A model generated the notes under the pieces. It made no database searches. It was given only the letters and a program-made list of their open reading frames with translations, and was not told the DNA's origin. From a bacterium (GTDB taxonomy: Bacteria > Armatimonadota > UBA5829), in assembly GCA_021372295.1 (NCBI GenBank), contig JAJFUS010000024.1:1-64000 (forward strand): a DNA stretch of 64,000 nt, in the 5' to 3' direction. The position numbers and the translations under genes were made by a program. Below, one piece after another: positions 25,061 to 36,365 of this stretch (the first letter of the stretch is position 1; the number at the start of each line of letters is the position of its first letter).

Positions 25061-25981
25061 TCACGGAGTGGAATCGGCGATCTTGCGAAGTTCGGACATC
25101 GGAACATCGCCCATCAGCGTGAACTGAACGCCGTGACGCGCCCAGGTCAGGACTTTTGTAATCTTGCTTTTCACCCGCGTCGGAGGCGAGTTTTTTGAGG
25201 CTCTGCGCTGGAATAACGAGATAACGTTGGCGCCGTTGGAAAATTGCATGTGCGCTGAGCAGCATCCGTCAGCCGACAGAGTCGAAACGCCAACCAGTCT
25301 ATAACCTTTCGGCAGATACTTGGGTTTGGTTACGTCACAGTGCCCCTTACGCGCTCTGCAGGCCGGTCTGATCTTGCCTTTGACCGCAAATGCCGACTTC
25401 GATATGTTGCCGGGATTGATTTCGATAGTTGCGAAGTCGGACGAGTTGACTATCGCGCCATGAGGGCTCTCCACCTGAGAGCGCATTACAAGATAACAGT
25501 CTTTGTCGATCCAGACTCTTCGAGCCGAGTCGAGCCTGCTGCGAGGCAACGCCTGAATTACGTATGTTGTGCGTCCAGCCACGTTGTCTGTTCCGACCAG
25601 GCGGATTTCATAGTTTTCGAGGGTTTTCTCATAGATCGCGTCGAGCGGCATTGTTAACCGGCATGCGGACTCTTCCCACACACTCTGCCTTGGGCAATAC
25701 TTCCAGAATCTCGCCCCGTCCTGGATCACGATCATTCCTGAGAGCGCCTCAGGCGAAAAATACTCGGTTCGAGTCAGATCAGGCATCATGTGAACGACTT
25801 TGAACCTGGCCGAAGTCTGCCTGCCGGCAAAATAGAACGTCGCGTTTTTCGTGCCGCGATAGCTGACGTGTTTGTCGGCGACTTCAGCCTTATGCAGCAG
25901 TTCATCGACATTCGCCGCAAGCACGGTCGCGGGCACAAACAGAGCCGGTATTAGTAATGGCAAGAGCTTCTTGTAGATCAT
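25061..25981 (-). CDS. MucB/RseB-like periplasmic sigma-factor regulator
   Basis: 306 aa. Signal peptide LLPLLIPALFVPATVLA, then a LolA-like fold with ARFKVVHMMPDLTRTEYFSPEAL and WIDKDCYLVMRSQVESPHG, and a C-terminal part with KPKYLPKGYRLVGVSTLS, the two-domain plan of RseB/MucB. In known systems RseB guards the anti-sigma factor against proteolysis and senses mislocalised lipoproteins or LPS. Directly coupled (ATGA) to the anti-sigma gene. Contains extra cysteines (CRARKGHC, DGCCSAH) not typical of RseB. Confidence 0.72.
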   Translation of the reverse strand: MIYKKLLPLLIPALFVPATVLAANVDELLHKAEVADKHVSYRGTKNATFYFAGRQTSARFKVVHMMPDLTRTEYFSPEALSGMIVIQDGARFWKYCPRQSVWEESACRLTMPLDAIYEKTLENYEIRLVGTDNVAGRTTYVIQALPRSRLDSARRVWIDKDCYLVMRSQVESPHGAIVNSSDFATIEINPGNISKSAFAVKGKIRPACRARKGHCDVTKPKYLPKGYRLVGVSTLSADGCCSAHMQFSNGANVISLFQRRASKNSPPTRVKSKITKVLTWARHGVQFTLMGDVPMSELRKIADSTP

Positions 25982-26475
25982 GGCGTAACGGAATCCGTCG
26001 TAAGGCTCGCTTTCTCAAGTTCGGCGGCGATAAATGTGACGTGCGGGTCGCTGAGCGCCTGCTGCCGCTGAGCACGAGAGTGAGCTGAGATGTAACTTGC
26101 ATACTCCGGTATTGGGACAATATTGTTTACGGCCGCGGGTTGATCGCTCAGATGTGCGGGCAATATCAGCAGCAGAACAAGTATCATTAGGGCTGCAAAC
26201 GCGGGTACTGCATAAATCGGGCGCAAGAGCCATGATTCGCGCGCAGATTGCTGTTTCTGGGTCTTTATCTTGCTCATTACGCTCTGCCTGCAATCCATCG
26301 GAGCCTGGCAGCAGGACAGCGACTTCAGTGATGCGAGCAAGTTCTCCATTGCGGCCAGTTCAGCCGCGCAGTGTGGGCACTGGGCGATATGTGTCTCAAA
26401 CTCCAGGCACACGTGTCCCGCAAGGTTTTCGTCGATATAGTCCGACATCACTGCTGCACATTTCTTGCAAATCAT
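25978..26475 (-). CDS. membrane anti-sigma factor with zf-HC2-type zinc motif
   Basis: 165 aa. N-terminal CKKC, then FETHIAQCPHCAAEL, the HxxxCxxC zinc motif of ZAS anti-sigma factors, and one membrane helix (VPAFAALMILVLLLILPAH, about residues 92-111) leaving a short periplasmic tail. It should hold the ECF sigma factor at the membrane until a signal triggers release. Overlaps both neighbours by four bases (ATGA). Confidence 0.85.
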   Translation of the reverse strand: MICKKCAAVMSDYIDENLAGHVCLEFETHIAQCPHCAAELAAMENLLASLKSLSCCQAPMDCRQSVMSKIKTQKQQSARESWLLRPIYAVPAFAALMILVLLLILPAHLSDQPAAVNNIVPIPEYASYISAHSRAQRQQALSDPHVTFIAAELEKASLTTDSVTP

Positions 26476-27041
26476 AGCTTATCACCCAATGAATATCTAA
26501 GCTCGTTGCGCGCTCTGGATACGCGCGATTTCACAGTACCCAATGGCACTTTAAGTATCTCCGCGACTTCTTCCTGAGACAATCCTTCCACATCATGTAA
26601 GATAAGCGCCGTTCTCAGCTTCTCCGAAAGCGAGGCGATGGCTTTTCTTAGCACATGTGCCTGTTCGGTCCTGACAATGACCTTCTCCGGGTCTGTCGAT
26701 GCGTCATGCGCGACCGGCTCGAAGCCCGTCTCGGTATATTTGTCATCGTCCAGCGAGTCGGCCGGCCTGGACTTTCGCTTTCTGAGAAAGTCGATCGACG
26801 CATTGATTGCGATCCGATACAGCCACGTATAGAACGCCGACCCAGCGTTAAACGTTTTGAGCTTTGAATAAGCCTTGACGAAAGCTTCCTGCGTGACATC
26901 TACGGCGTCGTCACGGTTGCTGACGTAATTCAACACCGCGCTATATATACGATCCTGATATCGCGTCACCAGGATCGAAAATGCATCCATATCGCCGCCG
27001 AGCACACGCTCCACGACTATCTGATCGGTCAGGCCGTCCAT
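26472..27041 (-). CDS. ECF-family RNA polymerase sigma factor (RpoE-like)
   Basis: 189 aa from ATG 27041, which has AGGACG upstream; an in-frame ATG at 27101 lacks a ribosome site. Region 2 is QDRIYSAVLNYVSNRDDAVD with VTQEAFVKAYSKL, region 4 is LSQEEVAEILKVPLGTVKSR. It forms a cascade with the following anti-sigma and RseB-like genes, pointing to an envelope-stress response. Closest in style to RpoE/SigW groups. Its target promoters are not identifiable here with confidence. Confidence 0.88.
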   Translation of the reverse strand: MDGLTDQIVVERVLGGDMDAFSILVTRYQDRIYSAVLNYVSNRDDAVDVTQEAFVKAYSKLKTFNAGSAFYTWLYRIAINASIDFLRKRKSRPADSLDDDKYTETGFEPVAHDASTDPEKVIVRTEQAHVLRKAIASLSEKLRTALILHDVEGLSQEEVAEILKVPLGTVKSRVSRARNELRYSLGDKL

Positions 27042-27130
27042 CTCGCGTCCTATCGTAATTCCCATCTCATATTTATTTAGAGTGCAGGATATACTGTCCA
27101 TATTATCAGACGCAAGGATTTACGGCAACC

Positions 27131-27146
27131 GCCCGGTTATCCGGGC
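27131..27146. other. GC-rich hairpin in the sigma-factor/PH-protein divergent gap
   Basis: GCCCGG and CCGGGC flank a TTAT loop. The 253-base gap between ATG 27041 and ATG 27295 must hold promoters for both directions; TGATAAT on the minus strand near 27105 is a weak -10 candidate. No established riboswitch class fits. Confidence 0.3.
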
Positions 27147-27294
27147 TTTAGCTCGCTTTGATTATTTGTTGCTACGTGGTTTTGGACGAATGCGACAAGA
27201 TTTCGTTCCATAACTTGGAAACCTCAACGTGGACATAAGTTATGCGTTGATAAGCATAGGAGGAAACACGCTGTGAACGACGAATATTACGACT

Positions 27295-30426
<3,132 letters not shown>

Positions 30427-30433
30427 CTAGGAC

Positions 30434-30462
30434 ATGTTAGTCACGCAAATTGCGATTGTCAA
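30434..30462 (-). promoter_or_regulatory. ligA promoter
   Basis: Minus-strand TTGACA (30462-30457), 17-base spacer, TAACAT (30439-30434). Predicted start near 30427, about 27 bases before the ligA ATG. Confidence 0.75.
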
Positions 30463-30547
30463 CGTGATCGAAGCAGGCAAACTTTTTTTGCACTGGGCGA
30501 ACAGATGGGCAAATTGTGTCGTCTAACAGACGGATGGTGTGGTAGAT

Positions 30548-30772
30548 ATGATTAAGCTGACAGTGGAATGGCGCTCTGAGTGCCCTAATTGTGGAACTAC
30601 ACTGGTGGCCGATTTTTTCGCTTCTTCGACGAAACAATTGGCCTGCCCGTGGTGCGGCTTGCTGTGTGAAGCTATGCAAAGCGCCTGCAATGATGAGATC
30701 AGGGAATCTATCGCGGAAGCCGTCGCGGAAATAGAAGAGAGATTTAATGGTGAGATAATCGTGCAGGGTTGA
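30548..30772 (+). CDS. small zinc-ribbon-like protein (74 aa)
   Basis: 74 aa from ATG 30548 (GTG 30539 would add three residues). CPNCGTTLVADFF and LACPWCGLLCEA give two CxxC knuckles, then an acidic helix (SIAEAVAEIEERFNGE). Likely a zinc-binding accessory protein; function unknown. Its TGA stop is the first three bases of the left target duplication of repeat copy 2. Confidence 0.55.
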   Translation: MIKLTVEWRSECPNCGTTLVADFFASSTKQLACPWCGLLCEAMQSACNDEIRESIAEAVAEIEERFNGEIIVQG

Positions 30773-30778
30773 AGTGCC

Positions 30779-31034
30779 GAGTGCGTGTCAAAAATGGGGA
30801 AAGTGATCTGAGGGTTTCACCCTCAGATTCCTGACCAGGGGCTCTGCCCTTGGATCCCGCCAGGAGCCGAGTGGCCCCTGGACCCCCGTTCCAGAGTTGA
30901 ATGATCCCTTAAGGGATCATTCAACTCTGAGTCAGAAGGTCAAGGAAACCTGATTTCCTTGCAGAGTCCAGAGACAGGGTCTCTGGCAGGGTTTGGGGCA
31001 GAGCCCCAAATCTCCCCACATTTGACATACACCC
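30779..31034. repeat. hairpin-chain repeat, copy 2 (256 bp, target duplication)
   Basis: Flanked by TGAAGTGCC at 30770-30778 and 31035-31043. Ends GAGTGCGTGTCAAAAATGGGG (left, first bases) and TTTGACATACACCC (right) are inverted relatives. Hairpins in order: CTGAGGG/CCCTCAG, an AGGG/CCCT-type arm near 30837, CCAGGAGCC/GGCCCCTGG, a 38-bp perfect palindrome at 30892-30929 whose arms differ from copies 1 and 3, AAGGAAA/TTTCCTT, CCAGAGAC/GTCTCTGG and TTTGGGGC/GCCCCAAA. Fills most of the 307-base gap before smpB. Confidence 0.88.
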
Positions 31035-31072
31035 TGAAGTGCCTTACAACTGGCGCCGGATTTCTGTATAAT
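31022..31072 (+). promoter_or_regulatory. smpB promoter region, partly inside repeat copy 2
   Basis: A perfect TATAAT (31067-31072) lies seven bases before ATG 31080, with TTACAA 17 bases upstream of it (31044-31049). A second arrangement uses TTGACA from the repeat's right end (31022-31027) and TACAAC at 31045-31050, also 17 bases apart. The first predicts a leaderless smpB mRNA. Confidence 0.6.
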
Positions 31073-31079
31073 AATACGT

Positions 31080-31553
31080 ATGGCGAAAGATAAGAAAACA
31101 AAACCCCAGGATGTCTCGATATCCAATCGGAAGGCCTGGCACGAATATCATATAGACGAACAGTTTGAGGTCGGCATTGTGTTGTCGGGGACCGAAGTCA
31201 AGTCGCTTCGGCTCGGCAAGGCGAGCATTACAGAGTCGTTCTGCAAAATCGAGAACGCTGAAGTGTGGATTCACGGCATGCACATCGCGCCGTACGAGCA
31301 AGGCAATCGGTTTAATGTCGATCCTTTGCGCCCTCGCAAGCTGCTTCTGCACAAGTCCCAGATCGACAAAATATACCGCCAACTTCAGGAAAAGGGTTTC
31401 ACTCTGATCCCCCTCAAGTTATATTTTACCCGTGGCTATGCCAAGCTCAATATAGGCCTCGCGCGCGGAAAGAAGCTCTACGATAAGCGCGACGCCATCG
31501 CCGCCAGAGATATAGATCGTGACCGCCGCCGCGAGGAAGCCGAACGTCGCTAG
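31080..31553 (+). CDS. smpB: SsrA-binding protein SmpB
   Basis: 157 aa. ISNRKAWHEYHIDEQFEVGIVLSGTEVKSLR is the OB-fold start (shown here as the family block, tRNA-mimic recognition), followed by FIVSNMHI-like WIHGMHIAPYEQGN and the C-terminal basic tail DKRDAIAARDIDRDRRREEA that enters the decoding centre. Works with tmRNA in trans-translation. No tmRNA gene is visible in the window. ATG sits directly at the predicted transcription start without a Shine-Dalgarno site. Confidence 0.96.
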   Translation: MAKDKKTKPQDVSISNRKAWHEYHIDEQFEVGIVLSGTEVKSLRLGKASITESFCKIENAEVWIHGMHIAPYEQGNRFNVDPLRPRKLLLHKSQIDKIYRQLQEKGFTLIPLKLYFTRGYAKLNIGLARGKKLYDKRDAIAARDIDRDRRREEAERR

Positions 31554-31605
31554 GATCGCGCCACAAGAATTTTCCCAGGAAAGATGGGACTGATCCGGCG
31601 CGGGA

Positions 31606-31623
31606 ATGAGTCCGCGGACTCAT
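31606..31623. other. 18-bp perfect palindrome between convergent genes
   Basis: ATGAGTCCGCGGACTCAT is a perfect dyad in the 201-base gap between smpB and the convergent lipoprotein gene. It could form a short hairpin ending both transcripts, but it has no T tract. Nothing else is recognisable in the gap. Confidence 0.4.
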
Positions 31624-31754
31624 GTATGCCTGCTTCATTGTGTCTAAAATCATGAATGATGCAATGAGGGCCGGCACGGCTTACGGAACAGACAAAGTGA
31701 TTCGCGCTCACCCCTGCAAACGACGGCAAACCGCCGACCCTCGGGCATCACATT

Positions 31755-32828
31755 CTACCTTATGTGTTTAGCTCCGTCCAACGGCGCCTTTGTCCACAAG
31801 TCGTGATTGCCATTGGGAAGCGGCTGCAGATTGCTCATCTCATACTCATTCGAGTGAACTTTGTATTTGTCGTAGAACCCATTGTCGAATTCGTAGACAT
31901 CACCTGAATCGGGATCATAGAGGCGTTCCTTGCCCAGTATTGCGTCGCTGCGCTTTTCGGCGATGATGTCGTCGGTTTTGTTGCGCCTCTCCCAACCCTC
32001 ATATATTATGTCCGATGTTTCGCGCAGTGTCTGGCCCGCTCTCATAGTCGCTTTGAATTGCTGATTTGATGCCGCCATGCACCTCTTTACATAAGATTTG
32101 TCCAGCGTAAAGCTCTCAAGCGATTTTACAAGGTCGCGCTCCATACCGGCGAATTCCGATTTCGGGGCGGTTATCCCCAAGAACAGAAACGCCATGCCGT
32201 TACCGGCGCCAGGCCCGCCGTTATATTGGATATTCGGCGCGGTCGTTACTAAAAACATGCCCTGCGCCGCCTTGCCGTTGCTTGTGAAGACGGCTCGTAT
32301 CAGTTCGGTTGTGCCGCCGTTAATGAAACTGGGCTGCTTCTTTGAGGATATTATCTGCAGATTCGCGAGAGTCGGACATCCCGGCATAAATGTTTGGGCG
32401 ATTCTTGTGTTTGCCACCAGTTGGAAGTTCTTAAGAAAATTGCTTGGGGTGAATGGCTCGATCACAGGCATTTCCAGCCAGCCGATCGGGTAACCACCCA
32501 TGTTTACGTACTGCAGGTCGATCGACTTCTGCTGCCTGCTCATATATATTGGGCCGATCGAGCTGAAATCGAATATCTGCCGTAGTGAGTTCGATGGGTC
32601 GCGTATCAGGAACGCGAGCGTGCTGCCCGTGCCTGCCGTTTTGACTTTCCAGCCTTTGGGTTTCATTATGCTAAAAAATCCGCCGTCGTGCTTTACGAGC
32701 TTAAGGCCGACGGCTCTATGACCGTCGCTGTGCTTCACAGATTTCTTGCCATGTTTGGCCGATGCCTGCGCGCATCCCATGACGCTCAACTGGAGTACAA
32801 TAGCCACGATTAGCGATATAACTCTCAT
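31755..32828 (-). CDS. lipoprotein of unknown function
   Basis: 357 aa. Signal peptide ISLIVAIVLQLSVMGC with a lipobox ending at Cys19, a His/Lys-rich stretch (KHGKKSVKHSDGHR), then a region resembling PsbP/DUF-type secreted folds (FFSIMKPKGWKVKTAGTGST, IRDPSNSLRQIFDFSS) and a C-terminal part with YDPDSGDVYEFDNGFYDKY. No catalytic motif. Its leader carries pyrimidine heptamers before AGGTGG. Probably a periplasm-facing or outer-membrane lipoprotein. Confidence 0.65.
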   Translation of the reverse strand: MRVISLIVAIVLQLSVMGCAQASAKHGKKSVKHSDGHRAVGLKLVKHDGGFFSIMKPKGWKVKTAGTGSTLAFLIRDPSNSLRQIFDFSSIGPIYMSRQQKSIDLQYVNMGGYPIGWLEMPVIEPFTPSNFLKNFQLVANTRIAQTFMPGCPTLANLQIISSKKQPSFINGGTTELIRAVFTSNGKAAQGMFLVTTAPNIQYNGGPGAGNGMAFLFLGITAPKSEFAGMERDLVKSLESFTLDKSYVKRCMAASNQQFKATMRAGQTLRETSDIIYEGWERRNKTDDIIAEKRSDAILGKERLYDPDSGDVYEFDNGFYDKYKVHSNEYEMSNLQPLPNGNHDLWTKAPLDGAKHIR

Positions 32829-32844
32829 TTCTGAATCACCACCT

Positions 32845-32872
32845 GAAAAGAGAAGTTGGAGGTTGGAGGTTG
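32845..32872 (-). repeat. heptamer leader of the 31755 lipoprotein gene
   Basis: Read on the minus strand the bases split into CAACCTC, CAACCTC, CAACTTC and TCTTTTC, directly followed by the AGGTGG ribosome site. Unit sequence is unrelated to the CTCTCAG family but spacing and position are the same. Confidence 0.6.
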
Positions 32873-32959
32873 AAAGCTCGACTCCTTATGAGGTTTTTAC
32901 CATATTGGCGCGAATTCTTAAGGTATACCTGCGCGAATAACGTGAGTGGCATTATCACA

Positions 32960-33325
32960 TCAGTCTGCGGCCGCTTTTATTTTGGAGAGTACTTCAATTG
33001 CGTGTTGAGCATCTGCCGCGCGGACTTCCGCACGATATGTCGGATTCAAATCCATACCGCGCCTGTGGTATTGTGAGACAATGCTTCTCTCAACCATGCA
33101 GCAAATGCCTGCGTGATTCAGGATAGCTTTGCATCTGTGGGCATCGTTGGAGTCGAAGAACCTGGCGATAATCACAATTTCGTCCGGGTTCATTCGTGAG
33201 TAGTTTCTTGCCCCAAAGCTCATGTTCGTCGCGATCCAACGAATAAGACGCCCGGCTCCAGCAATAATAAGCATGGCGCATAACATGAGAATGATAACGG
33301 TGAGAGAATTCGTGTCGTCATTCAT
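32960..33325 (-). CDS. membrane protein with DUF2007-like signal-transducing domain
   Basis: 121 aa. One N-terminal membrane helix (LTVIILMLCAMLIIAGAG) and a soluble domain EIVIIARFFDSNDAHRCKAILNHAGI followed by AEVRAADAQHAIEVLSKI, the beta-alpha-beta plan of DUF2007 (putative prokaryotic signal-transducing protein). Ligand and partner are unknown. Encoded 45 bases after the yvcK stop on the same strand and may share its transcript. Confidence 0.65.
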   Translation of the reverse strand: MNDDTNSLTVIILMLCAMLIIAGAGRLIRWIATNMSFGARNYSRMNPDEIVIIARFFDSNDAHRCKAILNHAGICCMVERSIVSQYHRRGMDLNPTYRAEVRAADAQHAIEVLSKIKAAAD

Positions 33326-33370
33326 AGCGAATTAATATTCTCTGTGGATACGGCAAAGACCTGCAGGACC

Positions 33371-34672
33371 TTAATATGCCAGCTTGATAATAGCCTCAGC
33401 GAGCTTGTTGGGGTCATGGCGGACGACATCCGTCTGGCTGATGTAGTCGCCAACTATAGGCCTGTAGCCCATCTCTTTGATGTCCGCTACATCCGGCTCC
33501 ACAAAATACTGACCCTGCAAAGCGTATTTTTCAAGAAGTTCCCTGGTCGGCCTTTCCTGGTTTACCAGCACATATTGGAACACCCGACTTTCGCTGTGCC
33601 GGGCGAGCGCCCTTACGTGGTCGGATGCGCAAAAGCCATCAGTTTCGCCGGGCTGGGTCATGACGTTACACACATAGACCTTGATCGCGTTCGATTTTTC
33701 GATTGCTTCGGATATGCCGCTGACGAGCAGGTTCGGCACGACACTTGTATATACGCTTCCAGGTCCCATCACAATGCAGTCCGCAAGCTCGATGGAGTGA
33801 AGAGTCTCCTCAAGCGGCATCACTTTCGACGGATAAAGCATCATATACTTGATCGCGCCGGGGGTTTTTGTGATGTTGGTTTCGCCTTCGACAAACGAGC
33901 CGTCCTCAAATTCGGCCTGCAGTCTGACTCTCTCAAGAGTTGACGGCAGCACGAGCCCGCGAATGGCAAGAATATTGCTGGTTTCCTTGATCGCCTGTTC
34001 GAAGTCGCCGGTGATTTTAGTCATTGCCGCGATCAACAGGTTGCCGAACGAGTGCCCGTCCAGATAGTCATTCCCCTCAGAAAACCTGTACTGAAAGAGC
34101 TTGGTCATAGTCGGTTCGGCGTCGGCCAGGGCCACCAGGCAGTTCCTGATATCGCCCGGCGGAAGCATCCCCATTTCTCGTTGAAGACGCCCCGAACTAC
34201 CGCCGTCGTCGGTCACGGTCACTATGGCAGTGATATTGCTGGAGTATTGTTTCAAGCCGCGAAGCATAGTTGAAAGACCGGTGCCGCCGCCGATGACCAC
34301 AATCCGATGCCCCTGCGCCAGATATCGCCTTTGGAAGACAACATCGGCCAGCTTGCCCTGCGCCTCTGGGTTGATAACGCTTGTGATCGACCTTACGACT
34401 TGTCTCAAGCCGACAAAAATTATTATAAGCCCGAGCAGTACAAGCCCGATACCAAACGGAATTTGCGAGCTCGGCTGGTCTAAACGAAGCCCGAACCTGA
34501 TAAACGACTCCGTCCCGATAGCTCCAAGCAAGTCCACGATGTGCATATTCAGCAGCAGCACCACGCCTGCTAGCACCGCCGTCACACCGACCGGCACTAG
34601 TAATAGCCATCGCTTGACCCTCATTCCCGGGTACAGCCACTTCAGACTACTCATGAAAAGCTTAACGCGCAT
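33371..34672 (-). CDS. yvcK: gluconeogenesis factor YvcK/CofD-like, with N-terminal membrane helices
   Basis: 433 aa. Two membrane helices (about 20-45 and 70-92) precede the CofD-like nucleotide-binding core with VVIGGGTGLSTMLRGLK, TVTDDGGSSGRLQRE, LPPGDIRNCLVALAD, GHSFGNLLIAAMTKITGD and MGPGSVYTSVVPNLLV. YvcK binds UDP-sugars and influences cell-wall precursor and carbon metabolism in Bacillus. The membrane-anchored form is known from some non-Bacillus lineages. Follows rapZ with an 11-base overlap; the usual third partner WhiA is absent here. Confidence 0.9.
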   Translation of the reverse strand: MRVKLFMSSLKWLYPGMRVKRWLLLVPVGVTAVLAGVVLLLNMHIVDLLGAIGTESFIRFGLRLDQPSSQIPFGIGLVLLGLIIIFVGLRQVVRSITSVINPEAQGKLADVVFQRRYLAQGHRIVVIGGGTGLSTMLRGLKQYSSNITAIVTVTDDGGSSGRLQREMGMLPPGDIRNCLVALADAEPTMTKLFQYRFSEGNDYLDGHSFGNLLIAAMTKITGDFEQAIKETSNILAIRGLVLPSTLERVRLQAEFEDGSFVEGETNITKTPGAIKYMMLYPSKVMPLEETLHSIELADCIVMGPGSVYTSVVPNLLVSGISEAIEKSNAIKVYVCNVMTQPGETDGFCASDHVRALARHSESRVFQYVLVNQERPTRELLEKYALQGQYFVEPDVADIKEMGYRPIVGDYISQTDVVRHDPNKLAEAIIKLAY

Positions 34673-35564
34673 CCGTCTGCCCCCGGAGTTGGTGCAGATC
34701 TCTGTGTTCCACTCTCACGACATAGTTTGAGCCGGCCAGGAATTTCGCCAGCTCGTTTGCCACGACCACCGACCGCTGTTTGCCTCCGGTGCAGCCTATC
34801 GCAATTGTCAGATACGCTTTGCCTTCTTTAACATACTGCGGAATACTGAACTCCACCAGATCGAACAGCTTCTCAAGCAGAGGCTCCGTGAGCGGATCGG
34901 ATAGAATATACTGCTGCGCCTCTGGCGTAGTGCCGTCTTTGTCTCTAAGATCGGGCACCCAGAACGGGTTCGCCAAAAATCGCACATCGAAGACCACATC
35001 GGCGTCCAACGGCACTCCATGCTTGAAACCGAACGATACCACCGCGATCATCAGCCGTTCCTGTGGTTTTGACGGCCCGAAAAACTGCCTGATGAGCCTG
35101 CGCAGCCCCTCTGGTTCCAGGTTGGTTGTGTCGATGATTTTGTCGGCTTGTTCCTGCAGATCGGCCAGCATTTCACGCTCAAGACTGATCGCTTCCAGCA
35201 CGCCGCGCTCTTTCGTCACCAGCGGGTGCTTTCGGCGAGTCTCTTTGAATCTCTTTACGAGCTCGGCGTCGCTGGCGTTGAGGAACAATATAACGGGACG
35301 ATGAAAATGCCCAAGATCGCTGCCACAGATTTTCCTGCATGCGGGAATCAAGTCCTCAAAGAACTGACCTGCGCGCACATCGACCGCAATCGCCACGTTT
35401 TGCGCTTGTTTCGGCGAATTCCATAGAGCCACGGTGCTCGGCAGAAGAGTAGGAGGTAGGTTGTCGATGCAGTAGAAGTCGAGATCCTCGAAAGTGGCGA
35501 CCGCCAGCGACTTCCCCGCGCCGGACATTCCGCTTATGATGACCAATTGCTTCGCGCCGTCCAA
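34662..35564 (-). CDS. rapZ: RNase adapter / nucleotide-binding protein RapZ (YvcJ)
   Basis: 300 aa. Walker A GMSGAGKSLA at residues 12-21, DFYCIDNLPPTLLP, FLNASDAELVKRFKETRRKHPL and C-terminal SFGFKHGVPLDADVVFDVRFLANPF with IAIGCTGGKQRSV. RapZ-type proteins bind nucleotides and, in enterobacteria, GlmZ RNA; a GTP/ATPase role is known for YvcJ. Order rapZ-yvcK is widely conserved. Two bases before the next gene downstream of cdd. Confidence 0.95.
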   Translation of the reverse strand: MDGAKQLVIISGMSGAGKSLAVATFEDLDFYCIDNLPPTLLPSTVALWNSPKQAQNVAIAVDVRAGQFFEDLIPACRKICGSDLGHFHRPVILFLNASDAELVKRFKETRRKHPLVTKERGVLEAISLEREMLADLQEQADKIIDTTNLEPEGLRRLIRQFFGPSKPQERLMIAVVSFGFKHGVPLDADVVFDVRFLANPFWVPDLRDKDGTTPEAQQYILSDPLTEPLLEKLFDLVEFSIPQYVKEGKAYLTIAIGCTGGKQRSVVVANELAKFLAGSNYVVRVEHRDLHQLRGQTDAR

Positions 35565-35565
35565 C

Positions 35566-35922
35566 TTAATCGTTCTCCTTCAGTGCCGAGTTTAATGGAG
35601 CCGATATGATCGTGTATAAAATAGATCCGACCAAAGCCGCCAGGAATCCCATGTTTGCGCCGGTGACTCTTCCCGCGATCCAAAACACAATTGCGTTGAT
35701 GACAAACCCGAACAGCCCGAGTGTAATACACGATATAGGCAGGGACACAATTCTGAGCAGTGTCCCTATTATGCCGTTTGCCAGCGCCAGCACCGGCACA
35801 AAGACAACCGGTCCCCAAAGCGACTCCCAACCAATACGAAAGCTCTCAGGAAGCAGCCTGAGAACCCAGACCGTGACCAGTATCGCCACGACACCTATAA
35901 GCCATCTTTTTACGATACCCAT
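35566..35922 (-). CDS. phage holin family 4 / DUF360 small membrane protein
   Basis: 118 aa with four membrane helices: VVAILVTVWVLRLL, FVPVLALANGIIGTLL, LGLFGFVINAIVFWIAG and FLAALVGSILYTIIS. The IVSLPISCITLGLFGFVINA block is typical of PF04020 (YvlD-like) proteins. Despite the family name it is chromosomal and not phage-linked here. In Bacillus, the relative YvlD is associated with stress resistance. Tightly spaced between cdd and rapZ. Confidence 0.8.
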   Translation of the reverse strand: MGIVKRWLIGVVAILVTVWVLRLLPESFRIGWESLWGPVVFVPVLALANGIIGTLLRIVSLPISCITLGLFGFVINAIVFWIAGRVTGANMGFLAALVGSILYTIISAPLNSALKEND

Positions 35923-35932
35923 TGAGGTTTAC

Positions 35933-36349
35933 CTAATGACAAAATTTGAGTCTAAACGGCATAGGCAGATATTCGTTCAGGTCTAATACTTTATATTGCA
36001 GATCGACCGTTCCCGACACTATTATTGCAGGCTCATCAGCCGTGCAAAACTCGGCAATAACCTGCAGGCAAGCGCCGCAAGGTTGAGCGATATCCGGCCC
36101 GTCGGTCACAATGGCGATTGCCCTAACGCGCCTTTCGCCATTCGAGACGGCTTTCATCACTGCGACACGTTCGGCGCATACTGTAAGCCCATACGACGCA
36201 TTCTCGATATTGCAGCCGGTATATATTTTGCCCGAGTCGCACAACACCGCCGCTCCCACCCAAAACCCGGAGTAAGGCGCGTGCGCATTTTCCCGGGCAT
36301 CACGAGCCTCGGTTAATAGTTCCACAATCGAGTTTTTGTCTATGCTCAT
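35933..36349 (-). CDS. cdd: cytidine deaminase
   Basis: 138 aa, the small homotetrameric type. Zinc-site residues are in YGLTVCAERVAV (Cys and catalytic Glu) and QPCGACLQVI (two Cys). HAPYSGFWVGAAV and TGCNIENASYG are the substrate-binding blocks. Deaminates cytidine and deoxycytidine in pyrimidine salvage. Sits in a minus-strand run from the MarR gene to yvcK. Confidence 0.95.
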   Translation of the reverse strand: MSIDKNSIVELLTEARDARENAHAPYSGFWVGAAVLCDSGKIYTGCNIENASYGLTVCAERVAVMKAVSNGERRVRAIAIVTDGPDIAQPCGACLQVIAEFCTADEPAIIVSGTVDLQYKVLDLNEYLPMPFRLKFCH

Positions 36350-36365
36350 ACCCTATTAATCTGCA

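Noticed and set aside
27121..27170. Possible riboswitch (GCAACC and GCCCGG hairpin) in the sigma-factor gap
   Set aside because: No c-di-GMP, SAM or cobalamin consensus core could be completed; only a 6-bp hairpin is certain.
31554..31754. tmRNA gene next to smpB
   Set aside because: No tRNA-Ala-like ends with G-U pair or tag-peptide frame could be found; only an 18-bp palindrome.
35566..35922. Phage holin as sign of a prophage
   Set aside because: Family name only; the protein is a common chromosomal DUF360 member and no phage gene is nearby.
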